DNA of 64,000 bases from Clostridium sp. 1001270J_160509_D11 (GTDB lineage Bacteria > Bacillota > Clostridia > Peptostreptococcales > Peptostreptococcaceae), in the NCBI RefSeq assembly GCF_015667935.1, contig NZ_JADPET010000002.1, positions 1 to 64,000 of the forward strand, in the 5' to 3' direction. The notes under the pieces were generated by a model that was not told the origin of the DNA, searched no databases, and saw only the letters and a list, made by a program, of their open reading frames with translations. The translations under genes and the position numbers were made by a program. Of the stretch, positions 15,701-23,617 are shown piece after piece (position 1 is the stretch's first letter; each line of letters begins with the position of its first letter).

Positions 15701-16949
15701 TAGTGGAACTACAAATAAGGATAAAACTACTAATGGAATAGTCTACAATGGTAAGGCATGGGAAAAAGTAACTAATGGAACAACAGATGGTAAAGAGGAA
15801 CAAGATGCTGAACAAGGTATAAATACTACTTATGGTCAAGATTCTTCATATGCAAACGACACTACATTTAGTTATGGTTCTGCACACGTAGTAACTGCCG
15901 AAAAAGGAACACCAGCAAGTGCGAAGTTTACATTTAAAGGTACCGGTTTTGAAATAATAGGTAGAACTGATAATAATACAGGAATGATGACTGTTAAGGT
16001 GTATGATTTAAAATCTAATACATTAGTTAGAAATATACCATGTAATACTGTTTATGAAGAACAAGATGGTGTATTATATCAAATACCTGTAATATCTGTT
16101 GATGGATTATCTTATGGACAATATAAAGTTATTATTACTGTAACTGGAACAACTGACCAAGATGGTATGAATCATAGCAGTACAGTATATATAGATGGTG
16201 TACGTATATTTAATCCAATAGATCCAAATGGCACAGATGCTACAGAGGCTAATAATAAATATAAAGAAGACAACGAAGCAAATCAAGTTGTTTATGAAAT
16301 AAGAAACTTATTATTAGACAAGAATAGTTTAACTGGTGGTACAGATGCTAATGGTATAGTATATGTTGATACTGAAGGAAATATAACAAATCCTACTACT
16401 TATAAAGATCTTGGTCCTAATAATGAAGTATACCTTAAAAAAGGTAACTCTATAGGATTTAAATTAAGATCTTCTCAACCAGCAGCTATAAAAATAGGAT
16501 TAAAAACTCCTAATGGTGAAGCCGGTGAAGTGACTGTAGGTTCTAGCAAAGATTCATCTGGAGATCCAATAGTATTAAATACAGCTACATCAATGTATTA
16601 TGATGTAACAAATAAAATTGTATTTGATGATAACAATGAAGCTTATGTGGTAATTACAAATACTGGTGATAATGACGCGATAGTTTCTTTAACAAAAATT
16701 AAATTTACATTTGAAAGTGAACCAGCAATTTCTCCACAATTAGTAGTTAATCAAAATGATGCAAAATATATATCAAATATGACATTGAGTAGAAATGGTG
16801 TAGAAGTTGATGATAACAATAAGGATAATACATCAGATGATAAATCAAACAGTGACACAACAGATAAACCAAATAATGATACAACAAATAATAATACAAG
16901 TGTGATAAATAAAGTTGTTAATTTCTTTAAAAATTTATTTAAAAAATAA
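12735..16949 (+). CDS. giant secreted von Willebrand factor A protein
   Basis: A 1404-residue extracellular protein. Residues 1-32 are a Sec signal peptide (ILVALVMTIVMIP, then AFVSFADE). About 200-300 hold an Ig-like domain (YTLTKPTKLTYRVGQSQNLN). A VWA domain spans about 355-610: the MIDAS motif D-R-S-A-S is at D363, TNYDAG supplies the MIDAS threonine, and FFSDGAP sits near residue 478. Beta-sandwich modules of surface adhesins follow. The low-complexity D/N/S/T-rich end is capped by VINKVVNFFKNLFKK, an amphipathic basic helix; there is no LPxTG motif or membrane anchor, so attachment is unclear. The ATG at 12735 follows AAGGGGG; the ATG at 12717 has no site. It lies 41 bases ahead of the precursor-peptide gene with no terminator between. 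Confidence 0.88.
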   Translation: MDKIFKRTVSILVALVMTIVMIPANAFVSFADEGGNIKSGKVTANAAENLTAEGEITEAKYQKVNSIDTQSDYLIVYENGGTSVALNNKGNSSDNGTSVTITDAKDGYYNITNVDSSMLWSFNKTVTSNNTTSEVKITNKASNQNLSFSSRDIDIGSSDNTLYVANRDDKFSIYNKVDYYIDYSYYYLNYNSKFMASRNGQQPPSAGNLTIYKQISQQTKKVTYTLTKPTKLTYRVGQSQNLNGGKITVKDESGNLLKEVDLSDEDVQITGFTSEAAGTPEIKVTYEGKTFNYYITVTNSTVTPVDPSIDDDAQYPNQGSVKVNKQVTEATKENFENTGLARLELGVKGVPTKKGVDAVLVFDRSASMNKTVSNGKTRTQVAKEASIKFIEKVLEDNADGSFSNNRIAIVTFNANATRLVALSDNEAELIKAIEGLSNTVSSGDTNYDAGVIEASNILNSARNQSGYNREQAVLFFSDGAPQNGYNDVNKPTNSDGYNHDATYNELKSAGAFLNKHKYSTQVKNLPATMYTVGFGLADYSGFTKSQMEEILRDYMATSSETFYSVQSAGELTDAFEKIGTAIKKAGTNAVVTDKMGPEFNLQMGKQYPSGVKNAAFPEDFDTTIKVSSYKVDSEGNRTGNPTNIETVTFSNDGKTATSDKLPDKSNIIENNKIKAKNFTYDLSTETFTWDIGDITQDEIVLSYPIYLENSMEGTRGAGNYDTNESAILNYTNINDKPWHKDFEVPSLPWKSANVKIEYYLVNENGQPINSAGTVVPWEYRVTLSNETRPLAKGSNLNIKATDNIPKGYVLHNKDAFYKIDKVGTENVVRTYSENDKSTQVTGTSPYTTSSVAFGVMTTTDLTPDTIVLDYGKPVTFNVLDNDGLKDITLNGVVEQEGTALGVNLNSGVSTTPNNKFTNEATDDYGKLEKKNNNGDVTYTLSKYMDGIDKFYYEVTGKTTGQDGKEEDFYKYSSISVIPATSVYYEDNFSSGTTNKDKTTNGIVYNGKAWEKVTNGTTDGKEEQDAEQGINTTYGQDSSYANDTTFSYGSAHVVTAEKGTPASAKFTFKGTGFEIIGRTDNNTGMMTVKVYDLKSNTLVRNIPCNTVYEEQDGVLYQIPVISVDGLSYGQYKVIITVTGTTDQDGMNHSSTVYIDGVRIFNPIDPNGTDATEANNKYKEDNEANQVVYEIRNLLLDKNSLTGGTDANGIVYVDTEGNITNPTTYKDLGPNNEVYLKKGNSIGFKLRSSQPAAIKIGLKTPNGEAGEVTVGSSKDSSGDPIVLNTATSMYYDVTNKIVFDDNNEAYVVITNTGDNDAIVSLTKIKFTFESEPAISPQLVVNQNDAKYISNMTLSRNGVEVDDNNKDNTSDDKSNSDTTDKPNNDTTNNNTSVINKVVNFFKNLFKK

Positions 16950-16990
16950 ATGATTTAAAATAAATTTTGGTAAAGGAGGGGAAAAACAAC

Positions 16991-17275
16991 GTGAAAAAAG
17001 AATACGAGAAACCACAAATACTTGTGGAAGATTATAATATAACAGATTTATTAGCGACTAGTCCGTGTGAACAAAAAGTAAATTACGCAGATGGTTCAGT
17101 TTGCCATTCATGGTTTGAAGTTGATATTACTGATGATGAAGGAATGCCTGCAGGAGTAGGTTATTTATTTAATTCAGGAAATGCTGCATGCACTGGAGGA
17201 TATATGGATCAATTGGGTAGCTATAACGGTATATGTTATCATGGTCCAGAAAATAATAACTTCTTTACTTCATAG
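16991..17275 (+). CDS. RiPP precursor-like peptide
   Basis: A 94-residue small protein. The leader, KKEYEKPQILVEDYNITDLL followed by ATS, has the K-x-Y-x-K-P form common to peptides encoded beside PqqD-like and radical SAM/SPASM enzymes in Firmicutes. The C-terminal part, about 70 residues, is rich in Gly, Asn, Ser, Tyr and acidic residues and has four cysteines (SPCEQ, SVCHS, AACTG, GICYHG), possible sites for thioether or other modification. The GTG at 16991 has AAAGGAGG 11 bases upstream; a TTG-type start at 16967 lacks a site. A strong hairpin follows. The role is inferred from leader and neighbours; the product is unknown. Confidence 0.7.
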   Translation: MKKEYEKPQILVEDYNITDLLATSPCEQKVNYADGSVCHSWFEVDITDDEGMPAGVGYLFNSGNAACTGGYMDQLGSYNGICYHGPENNNFFTS

Positions 17276-17302
17276 AATTTTATTTAGTATATAAAAACTA
17301 AG

Positions 17303-17337
17303 ATATGGTCATACCTTTTGGTATGGCCATATTTTTC
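17303..17337 (+). terminator. strong hairpin between precursor and maturation genes
   Basis: ATATGGTCATACC (17303-17315), loop TTTT, GGTATGGCCATAT (17320-17332) with one G:T pair, then T residues. A partial terminator here would give much precursor and little enzyme mRNA, the usual ratio in RiPP operons. Confidence 0.9.
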
Positions 17338-17364
17338 ATAAAAGGTACATGGAGGAGTAAATAA

Positions 17365-18216
17365 ATGGGTTTCTATAAAATAGGAGATATATTTATAACT
17401 ATTGATTCGGAGATAAGATTGAACAAATATAGCATAATGGAAAAATTTAGATGCGATAATAATGTGGAAAAAGGAGTTATTTATAAAATTAGAATATCAG
17501 AGCCATATAGATTAGATGAAGAAAAATTAATTTATAAAAATGGTAATATTAGAATATATGATTATGGTGAAAAAATATTTAGGATATATGGTACAAATGA
17601 TTTATTTGGAGATTATGCTTGTGTAGAAATTAGAAGAGATAGTAGTGAGTATATATGCAATATATATAAAGGAAAAGAAAAAGCTTTTTATAGCACAAAA
17701 CAATTATTAGAATTATTGGTTATGGAAGATGTATTTTTAAAAAATAAAGGTATAATTTTACATTCATCAAATGTGATGTTTGAAAATAAAAGTGTACTTT
17801 TTACTGCTCCTTCAGGTACAGGAAAGTCTACTCAAGCTGGCTTATGGAATAAAGTATTAAATACAAAGATAATTAATGGTGATAAAACACTTATCAAAAA
17901 AATTGATGGCAAATATTTTGCAATGGGAATTCCATTTTGTGGTTCTTCAAAAATATGCGAAAATGAAAAATATCCTATTAGAATTATAGTATATTTAAAA
18001 CAAGGTAATTATAATAATATTAGAGAGATTTCAAAAAGTGAGTCTTATAAAAAAATAATAAGTGAAGTTACTATAAATATTTGGGATCAAGAATTTTTTA
18101 ATAAAGTATCAGATATAGTATTAGACTTAATAAATTCTGTTAAAATAATAGAATTTACGTGTTTACCAGATGAAGATGCTGTTAAAGTATTAAAAGATTA
18201 TATAGAAGGAACTTAA
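17365..18216 (+). CDS. HPr-kinase-like protein of a RiPP cluster
   Basis: A 283-residue protein with the C-terminal fold of HPr kinase/PEP carboxykinase. The P-loop APSGTGKSTQAGLW starts at residue 148 (K154/S155). Upstream, KGIILHSSNV matches the strand before the P-loop in HprK-like proteins of peptide clusters, and INGDKTLI fits the metal-binding region after it. The N-terminal 110 residues differ from true HprK and probably bind the substrate. Such proteins occur beside lasso-peptide and PqqD/radical-SAM peptide genes; in some lasso systems they phosphorylate the peptide. GGAGGAG precedes the ATG, and the next gene starts 18 bases after the stop. Confidence 0.78.
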   Translation: MGFYKIGDIFITIDSEIRLNKYSIMEKFRCDNNVEKGVIYKIRISEPYRLDEEKLIYKNGNIRIYDYGEKIFRIYGTNDLFGDYACVEIRRDSSEYICNIYKGKEKAFYSTKQLLELLVMEDVFLKNKGIILHSSNVMFENKSVLFTAPSGTGKSTQAGLWNKVLNTKIINGDKTLIKKIDGKYFAMGIPFCGSSKICENEKYPIRIIVYLKQGNYNNIREISKSESYKKIISEVTINIWDQEFFNKVSDIVLDLINSVKIIEFTCLPDEDAVKVLKDYIEGT

Positions 18217-18233
18217 GTTGGGGGATAAAATTT

Positions 18234-19346
18234 ATGAAAAATAAAGCAAAACAACCACAAATTACTGAATACTTATATAGAAAAGCTTGTTTAAAAAATA
18301 TACCTCTAAGTGGTACGTTTGAATTAACACCAAGATGCAATTTAAATTGTAAGATGTGTTATGTTAGAATGACAAAACAAGAAATAGAAGATAGTGGTTA
18401 TAAAGAAAAAACTTTAGATGAATGGTTAGAATTAGCAAGGCAATGTAAAGAGGAAGGAATGTTATTTCTTTTAATTACAGGTGGAGAGCCTTTTTTATTA
18501 AAAGATTTTAGGGTATTATATGAAGAATTATGTAAAATGGGATTTATAATAAAAATAAATTCAAATGGAACAATGATTGATGAAGATACAGTGGAATGGT
18601 TAAAACAAAACCCACCTGCAAAGATAAACTTAACTATATATGGGGCATCAAATGAAACGTATAATAGGTTATGTAACAATCCTAATGGATTTGATCAAGC
18701 TAAAAATGCAGTTAAATTGTTAAAGGAAGCTAATATACCACTAAGGGTTAATATGACATTAACAGAGTATAATAAAAATGATATAGAAGAGATATATAGA
18801 TTTGCAAAAGAAAATGATATAGAAGTACATACAACTAGTTATATATTTCCACCAGCTAGAAAATTTGAAGATAAGTTTGGAATGGGAGATAGGATGTCTG
18901 CTAAAGAGGCAGCTAATTATGAATTATATGGAGAACAGTTGAAACTTAGTGAAGAAGGGTACTTGCAAAAAGCTAATATAATAAATAGAGAAGTAGAAAA
19001 AATGAAAAATCAACCTAAAAGAGATGGAAGATTACCGATATCTTGCAGGGCTGGAAAATGTTCGTTTTGGATCAACTGGAAGGGTGAAATGACTGCTTGT
19101 GGAATGATGAATCACCCAAAATCATATCCATTTGACTTAGGTTTTAAAAATGCATGGCAAGAAGTAGTTGAAAAAACAAAAGAAATATTTTTGCCAGAAC
19201 CATGTACTACATGTAAATTTAAACCTATATGTCATGTGTGTCCAGCATCAACTTATACAGAAACAGGGGATTATGGTAAGAAGCCGGAATATATATGTAA
19301 AATGACAGAGTGTGAATATGAAGGGTTAATGAAAATTATAAAATAG
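18234..19346 (+). CDS. radical SAM/SPASM peptide-maturation enzyme
   Basis: A 370-residue enzyme that should reductively cleave S-adenosylmethionine and modify a peptide by radical chemistry. The [4Fe-4S]-SAM cluster motif is CNLNCKMC (C35, C39, C42). LITGGEPFLLKDF is the GGEP SAM-binding motif. The C-terminal SPASM region has CSFWINWKGEMTAC and CTTCKFKPICHVC plus a last ICKMTEC, enough ligands for auxiliary clusters. The N-terminus lacks a fused recognition domain; the PqqD-like gene 12 bases downstream supplies it in trans. Substrate is most likely the 94-residue peptide encoded at 16991; the type of crosslink cannot be read from sequence. Confidence 0.92.
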   Translation: MKNKAKQPQITEYLYRKACLKNIPLSGTFELTPRCNLNCKMCYVRMTKQEIEDSGYKEKTLDEWLELARQCKEEGMLFLLITGGEPFLLKDFRVLYEELCKMGFIIKINSNGTMIDEDTVEWLKQNPPAKINLTIYGASNETYNRLCNNPNGFDQAKNAVKLLKEANIPLRVNMTLTEYNKNDIEEIYRFAKENDIEVHTTSYIFPPARKFEDKFGMGDRMSAKEAANYELYGEQLKLSEEGYLQKANIINREVEKMKNQPKRDGRLPISCRAGKCSFWINWKGEMTACGMMNHPKSYPFDLGFKNAWQEVVEKTKEIFLPEPCTTCKFKPICHVCPASTYTETGDYGKKPEYICKMTECEYEGLMKIIK

Positions 19347-19358
19347 GGGGATAATCAA

Positions 19359-19613
19359 ATGATTTTAAAGAAAAAATTTGTAAAAAGGGAAATAATGGGC
19401 GATTGTATACTAGTACCAATCGGTCAGAATGAATTTAATGGTCTGATAACACTAAATAATATGGCTTCATTTATTTGGGATAATATTGAATCATCTAAGG
19501 ATGAAGAAGATTTATTACAAAAGATTTTAGACGAATACGAAGTGGAAAGGGAAGTAGCAAATGCTGATTTGGATGAATTTTTACAAACTTTAAAAGATGC
19601 AGATATAATATAA
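19359..19613 (+). CDS. PqqD-like RiPP recognition element
   Basis: An 84-residue PqqD family protein. It has the two-strand plus helices plan: FVKREIMGDCILVPI, FNGLITLNNMASFIWDNIE and a final helix VANADLDEFLQTLKDADII. These proteins bind the precursor leader and present it to the radical SAM enzyme. GGGGGAT precedes the ATG, and a strong terminator follows the stop, so this closes the maturation operon. Length and pattern are typical for standalone members. Confidence 0.9.
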   Translation: MILKKKFVKREIMGDCILVPIGQNEFNGLITLNNMASFIWDNIESSKDEEDLLQKILDEYEVEREVANADLDEFLQTLKDADII

Positions 19614-19617
19614 ATAG

Positions 19618-19645
19618 AAGCGGGCATGAAAGTGCCCGCTTTTTT
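19618..19645 (+). terminator. rho-independent terminator of the RiPP operon
   Basis: AAGCGGGCA (19618-19626), 6-nt loop, TGCCCGCTT (19633-19641), then T residues. It separates the maturation genes from the ABC exporter, which must have its own promoter. Confidence 0.95.
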
Positions 19646-19789
19646 AATAAAAAGAACTTCATATACACATATATTGATGGAAAAAACAGATCAAAACATC
19701 AATACAACCTATATATTTACAAATACCCCTCCACGTCCACCAAAAAGTGCTAAAATATCTATATACAAAAAAAATAACGGGGGAATCAA

Positions 19790-21550
19790 ATGGAATTTAT
19801 AAAAAAACTCATAAAAAAAATCAAAGATGGAATGCTACAGGAAATGTACGAAGAGACAAAATGGATGTACACCTATGCGAAAAAATACAAATTTCAAATT
19901 GTATTTTACATATGTCTGGGGATAATGACGACGCTGATGGGGCTGGCGTCGAGTGTCGGGTCGAAGTATTTAATCGATGCTGTTACAGGGCAGGATACGG
20001 GCAACATCGCCTTGATTGCGATTTTTATAGTATCTATGGGGCTTTTTAGTATCGGGATTAATGCTGTGACAACTATGATTTCAGCAAAAATTAATATAAA
20101 AGTAAATAATGAAATTCAAGCTGAGGTATATGACAAAATCCTCGTGGCTGACTGGATATCTATGAAGGAGTTTCACAGTGGTGATTTGCTAAATCGTCTA
20201 AATGGCGATGTGAACACGGTGGCGTCTAGTATTTTGAGCTGGATACCGAGTTTGATTACGCGTGGGGTTCAGTTTTTGGGGATTCTTGCGATAATTCTTT
20301 ATTATGATCCGACGATGGCGGTGATTGCGCTTGGTAGTGCGCCTGTGATGGTGATTGTGTCAAAGACTTTGATGAAAAAGATGAGGGATTATAACAAGAG
20401 GATGAGAGAAGTTTCGAGTGAGGTTATGTCTTTTAATGAGGAGTCTTTTCAAAATATACAATCGGTCAAGGCGTTTGATTTGGTGGAGTTTTTCAGCAAG
20501 AGGCTGAGAAATGTGCAACAAAATTATAAAGATGTCTACTTGGATTACAATAAATTTTCTGTCTATACATCGTCTTTTATGTCGGTTGTGGGGATGTTTG
20601 TGGCTTATGCTTGTTTTGGGTGGGGTGTTTACCGCCTTTGGACAGGTCACATCACGTTTGGGACAATGACTTTGTTTGTCCAATTATCGAGCCAATTATC
20701 GTCATCATTCAAATCGCTTGTGAGCCTTGTTCCGTCTGCAATAAGCGCGACGACGTCTGCTGGCAGGATTATGGAGTTTTTCAAAATTAAAAACGAGACA
20801 AAGCTAGACGACGAAAAGGTGAGATTAATACAAAACAACACACAAGGCAAGGGGCTTAGTATCGAGCTTGAGGATGTTAATTTTAGTTACAATAACACTA
20901 AAACTGTATTTAAAAATGCAAATGTAGTGGCAAATCCAGGCGAGATTGTGGCTCTTGTTGGTCCTTCTGGTGAAGGTAAAACTACAATGGTGAGACTTCT
21001 TTTGGGGCTTATTAATACTAAATCTGGAGGTGCATTTATAAAAGATATAAACGGTATAAAATGCAAAATTTCAGCATCTACAAGGCGATTTTTCTCTTAT
21101 GTTCCACAGGGAAATACGATTTTTTCTGGAACAATAGCAGACAATATGCGCATGGTAAAACCAAATGCAACAGATGAAGAAATTATAGAAGCCTTAAAAA
21201 CAGCTTGTGCATATGACTTTGTAAAAAAACTTCCAAAAGGTATAAACTCCAAAGTAGGTGAGAGGGGTGGCAGATTTTCAGAAGGACAAGCACAACGTAT
21301 CTCCATTGCAAGGGCGCTTTTAAGAAAATCACCGATACTTTTACTAGACGAGGCGACTTCTGCATTAGACGTATTTACAGAAAGACAAGTCCTTCGCAAT
21401 ATAATGAATAGTGAATATGAAAGAACTTGCATCGTTACAACCCACCGCCCGAGCGTACTAACAATGTGTGACAGAGTTTATAGAATAGATAATGGAGATG
21501 TCAGCGATATTGATGAAAGAGAAGTAAATAGGCTTATAAAGGATTTTTAG
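19790..21550 (+). CDS. ABC exporter (fused permease and ATPase)
   Basis: A 586-residue half-transporter working as a dimer. Residues about 35-315 form the six-helix exporter domain; about 360-580 the ATPase: Walker A GPSGEGKTT near 391, Q-loop YVPQGN, a variant signature FSEGQAQR, Walker B ILLLDEATSALD and H-loop TTHR. There is no N-terminal C39 peptidase, so a leader would have to be cut by another protease. It is the nearest exporter to the RiPP genes and in the same direction, but behind a terminator. Base use shifts inside the gene: roughly 19910-20860 is richer in G and C than the rest, which suggests recombination. Confidence 0.9.
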   Translation: MEFIKKLIKKIKDGMLQEMYEETKWMYTYAKKYKFQIVFYICLGIMTTLMGLASSVGSKYLIDAVTGQDTGNIALIAIFIVSMGLFSIGINAVTTMISAKINIKVNNEIQAEVYDKILVADWISMKEFHSGDLLNRLNGDVNTVASSILSWIPSLITRGVQFLGILAIILYYDPTMAVIALGSAPVMVIVSKTLMKKMRDYNKRMREVSSEVMSFNEESFQNIQSVKAFDLVEFFSKRLRNVQQNYKDVYLDYNKFSVYTSSFMSVVGMFVAYACFGWGVYRLWTGHITFGTMTLFVQLSSQLSSSFKSLVSLVPSAISATTSAGRIMEFFKIKNETKLDDEKVRLIQNNTQGKGLSIELEDVNFSYNNTKTVFKNANVVANPGEIVALVGPSGEGKTTMVRLLLGLINTKSGGAFIKDINGIKCKISASTRRFFSYVPQGNTIFSGTIADNMRMVKPNATDEEIIEALKTACAYDFVKKLPKGINSKVGERGGRFSEGQAQRISIARALLRKSPILLLDEATSALDVFTERQVLRNIMNSEYERTCIVTTHRPSVLTMCDRVYRIDNGDVSDIDEREVNRLIKDF

Positions 21551-21585
21551 AATTATATAAATTTAGCTAGTCAGGGGGAATAACT

Positions 21586-22476
21586 ATGGGTAATAAAAAA
21601 ACTAAGAAAAAACTAAAGATAGTATTGTGTATAATTTGTGCACTAATAATAATAGCAATTTCAGTTTGCTATTATCTAGTATACATTTCGTACAACCACC
21701 TAACAGTAAATTCTTACGATATAAATAGCGACAAAATAAATTCTTCAGTAAAATTCGTAGTGATAGGTGATTTACACGACAACACTTTTAAAGACGATGA
21801 CAGAGAATTATTAAAACAAATAAAAGAACAGAATCCAGATTTTATAATAGCAGATGGTGATATTTTAAACGACGATTCTGAAAACAGCGACATTGCAATG
21901 AGTTTTATAAAAAGACTTGTAAAGATAGCTCCTGTTTATTATGCTTTGGGAAATCATGAGCTAGAATATATGGAAAATCAACATTCTGAAAAATTATTAG
22001 ACGAAATAAAAAGCACAGGGGCAACTTTATTAGAAATGGAGTACAAAGATATAAAGGTAAATGGTGTCGATATTCGTATTGGTGGAATGTATGGATATGC
22101 GTTTGATCCAAATGGAACAACAAAGCGTGATGATATGGGAGATGGAATATATGACTTTTTGACAGAATTTGAAGATACGTCGAGTTATAAAATTATGATG
22201 AGTCACAGACCAGATAGTTTTGTATTTGGTGAAGCATCAAAAGCTTGGGATATTGACTTAGTTGTAAGTTCACATGACCATGGTGGACAAGTTATAGTAC
22301 CGTTTTTAGGAGGGCTTTATGGCGGTGATCAAGGCTACTTCCCAGAATACATCCATGGTCTTTATAAAAAGGACAATATGCAATTATTAATTACAAGTGG
22401 ACTTGGATCAAATACTCAGAAGCTACCTCGTTTTAATAACGTTCCAGAGATTATGGTAGTGAATTTAAAGAAATAA
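21586..22476 (+). CDS. membrane-anchored metallophosphoesterase (YkuE-like)
   Basis: A 296-residue phosphoesterase with one N-terminal membrane helix (IVLCIICALIIIAISVCYYL) and an outside calcineurin-like domain. All metal motifs are present: VIGDLHDN, ADGDIL, LGNHE, MSHRP and SSHDHGGQV. It probably hydrolyses a lipid or surface phosphate. It starts 35 bases after the exporter stop and has a GGGGG site, so it is likely co-transcribed with the exporter. A link to RiPP export is possible but unproven. Confidence 0.88.
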   Translation: MGNKKTKKKLKIVLCIICALIIIAISVCYYLVYISYNHLTVNSYDINSDKINSSVKFVVIGDLHDNTFKDDDRELLKQIKEQNPDFIIADGDILNDDSENSDIAMSFIKRLVKIAPVYYALGNHELEYMENQHSEKLLDEIKSTGATLLEMEYKDIKVNGVDIRIGGMYGYAFDPNGTTKRDDMGDGIYDFLTEFEDTSSYKIMMSHRPDSFVFGEASKAWDIDLVVSSHDHGGQVIVPFLGGLYGGDQGYFPEYIHGLYKKDNMQLLITSGLGSNTQKLPRFNNVPEIMVVNLKK

Positions 22477-22506
22477 TGATCGTAAATAATTAAAGATAAA
22501 AAGATT

Positions 22507-22556
22507 AAAAAAAGTGAGTTGCAAAACTTTAAAACATTTTACAATTCACTTTTTAT
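22507..22556. terminator. bidirectional terminator between convergent genes
   Basis: AAAAGTGAGTTG (22510-22521) pairs with CAATTCACTTTT (22542-22553) with one G:T pair; A and T runs flank both sides. It serves the phosphoesterase on + and the LCP gene on -. Confidence 0.85.
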
Positions 22557-22603
22557 ATAACTAAATTTAAGTATTTTATATAGATAAAGTTATTTATTTT
22601 ATC

Positions 22604-23617
22604 CTAATAATTAAGCTCTATTTTACTATCATCTTTTAAATACTCATTATCTTCCATATTAATATCTTCATATATGAAATCGTGAAGTACTCCTGTTGAG
22701 TTCACATCATACAACCATACCCAACCTGCGTTTTTATATTTTCCGCCTTTTACGTGCTTATCGTCGATTATTGGATATTCTGCTTGTTTGATTTCTTTTG
22801 ATGTTGCAAAACTATATGAAGTAAATGCAAGGTTTAGCATTTCTCCTACTGTCAAGTTCGTTTTTACATAAGGCAGTAGTGTGTTTAGTAGTTTTGGATA
22901 TTCAGACATTGAAAGGTCCTTTACTCCATCAAACATCCCCGAAATTATTTTACGTTGTCTTCCATCTCTGTATATACCATTATCAAGGTATCTCATACGA
23001 GCATAGGCGATTGCTTGGTATCCATTTAAAGTGTGTTTTCCGGCGTTGTTTATAAGTTGCATTTCGCCTTTATCTGCATAAGTACATGAATTATATGCAC
23101 CTGGAATACCTTCATTTAAAGATTGAATTTCTCTTTCTTCAATCTCTACGTCTACACCACCAATAACAAATACTATATTCATAAGGTCTTCAAAATCAAC
23201 TTGGACAAATTTATCAAGTCCTATTTTAAAGTTCTGTTCTATAGTCTTAAATAATAAATCTTCTTTGCCCCAGAAATAAGCAGCATTAAGTTTTCCTTTT
23301 CCGTGGTCTGGGATATCTACATATGTATCACGTGCAAGTGATGTAAGTTTTATATCATTGTGAATTGTGTCGATAGTAAGAATCATCATAGCATCTGATC
23401 TATATTTATCTTCGTTTTCACGACCATCTGTACCTAATAAAAGTATGTTTGTTATTCCCTCTACTTTTTGGTATTGAGAGTTGTAGTTGTCTTCTACATG
23501 AGCCGAATTTATTCTAATTAACACAACCCCGAATGTAATTAGTGGAATTAGAATAAGTAAGACTAGCAAGGTTATAGTAACCTTTTTAAAAGTAAAAAAG
23601 TTTTTTAATTTACCCAA
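22604..23617 (-). CDS. LytR-CpsA-Psr (LCP) family ligase, unusual start
   Basis: A 337-residue membrane enzyme that attaches glycopolymers to peptidoglycan. A short basic N-terminus and one membrane helix (about 14-34) precede the LCP domain: NILLLGTDGRENED, RSDAMMILTID, SLARDTYVDIP, KLNAAYFWG, and YARMRYLDNGIYRDGRQRK, all canonical. The only in-frame start is TTG at 23617, with no ribosome binding site nearby. A perfect site, GGAGGTGA (23663-23656), lies about 40 bases upstream. The same frame is open from a GTG at 23659 but is cut by TAG at 23629-23627. The protein is well conserved, so the gene is probably functional; how it starts is unresolved. Confidence 0.88.
   Translation of the reverse strand: MGKLKNFFTFKKVTITLLVLLILIPLITFGVVLIRINSAHVEDNYNSQYQKVEGITNILLLGTDGRENEDKYRSDAMMILTIDTIHNDIKLTSLARDTYVDIPDHGKGKLNAAYFWGKEDLLFKTIEQNFKIGLDKFVQVDFEDLMNIVFVIGGVDVEIEEREIQSLNEGIPGAYNSCTYADKGEMQLINNAGKHTLNGYQAIAYARMRYLDNGIYRDGRQRKIISGMFDGVKDLSMSEYPKLLNTLLPYVKTNLTVGEMLNLAFTSYSFATSKEIKQAEYPIIDDKHVKGGKYKNAGWVWLYDVNSTGVLHDFIYEDINMEDNEYLKDDSKIELNY

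Noticed and set aside
16967-16990. Longer start for the RiPP precursor
   Set aside because: The added residues precede AAAGGAGG, which is itself within that extension; GTG at 16991 is correctly spaced.
19747-20049. Second + strand ORF of 100 codons over the ABC exporter start
   Set aside because: It overlaps the exporter in another frame, has no ribosome site, and its translation is not protein-like.
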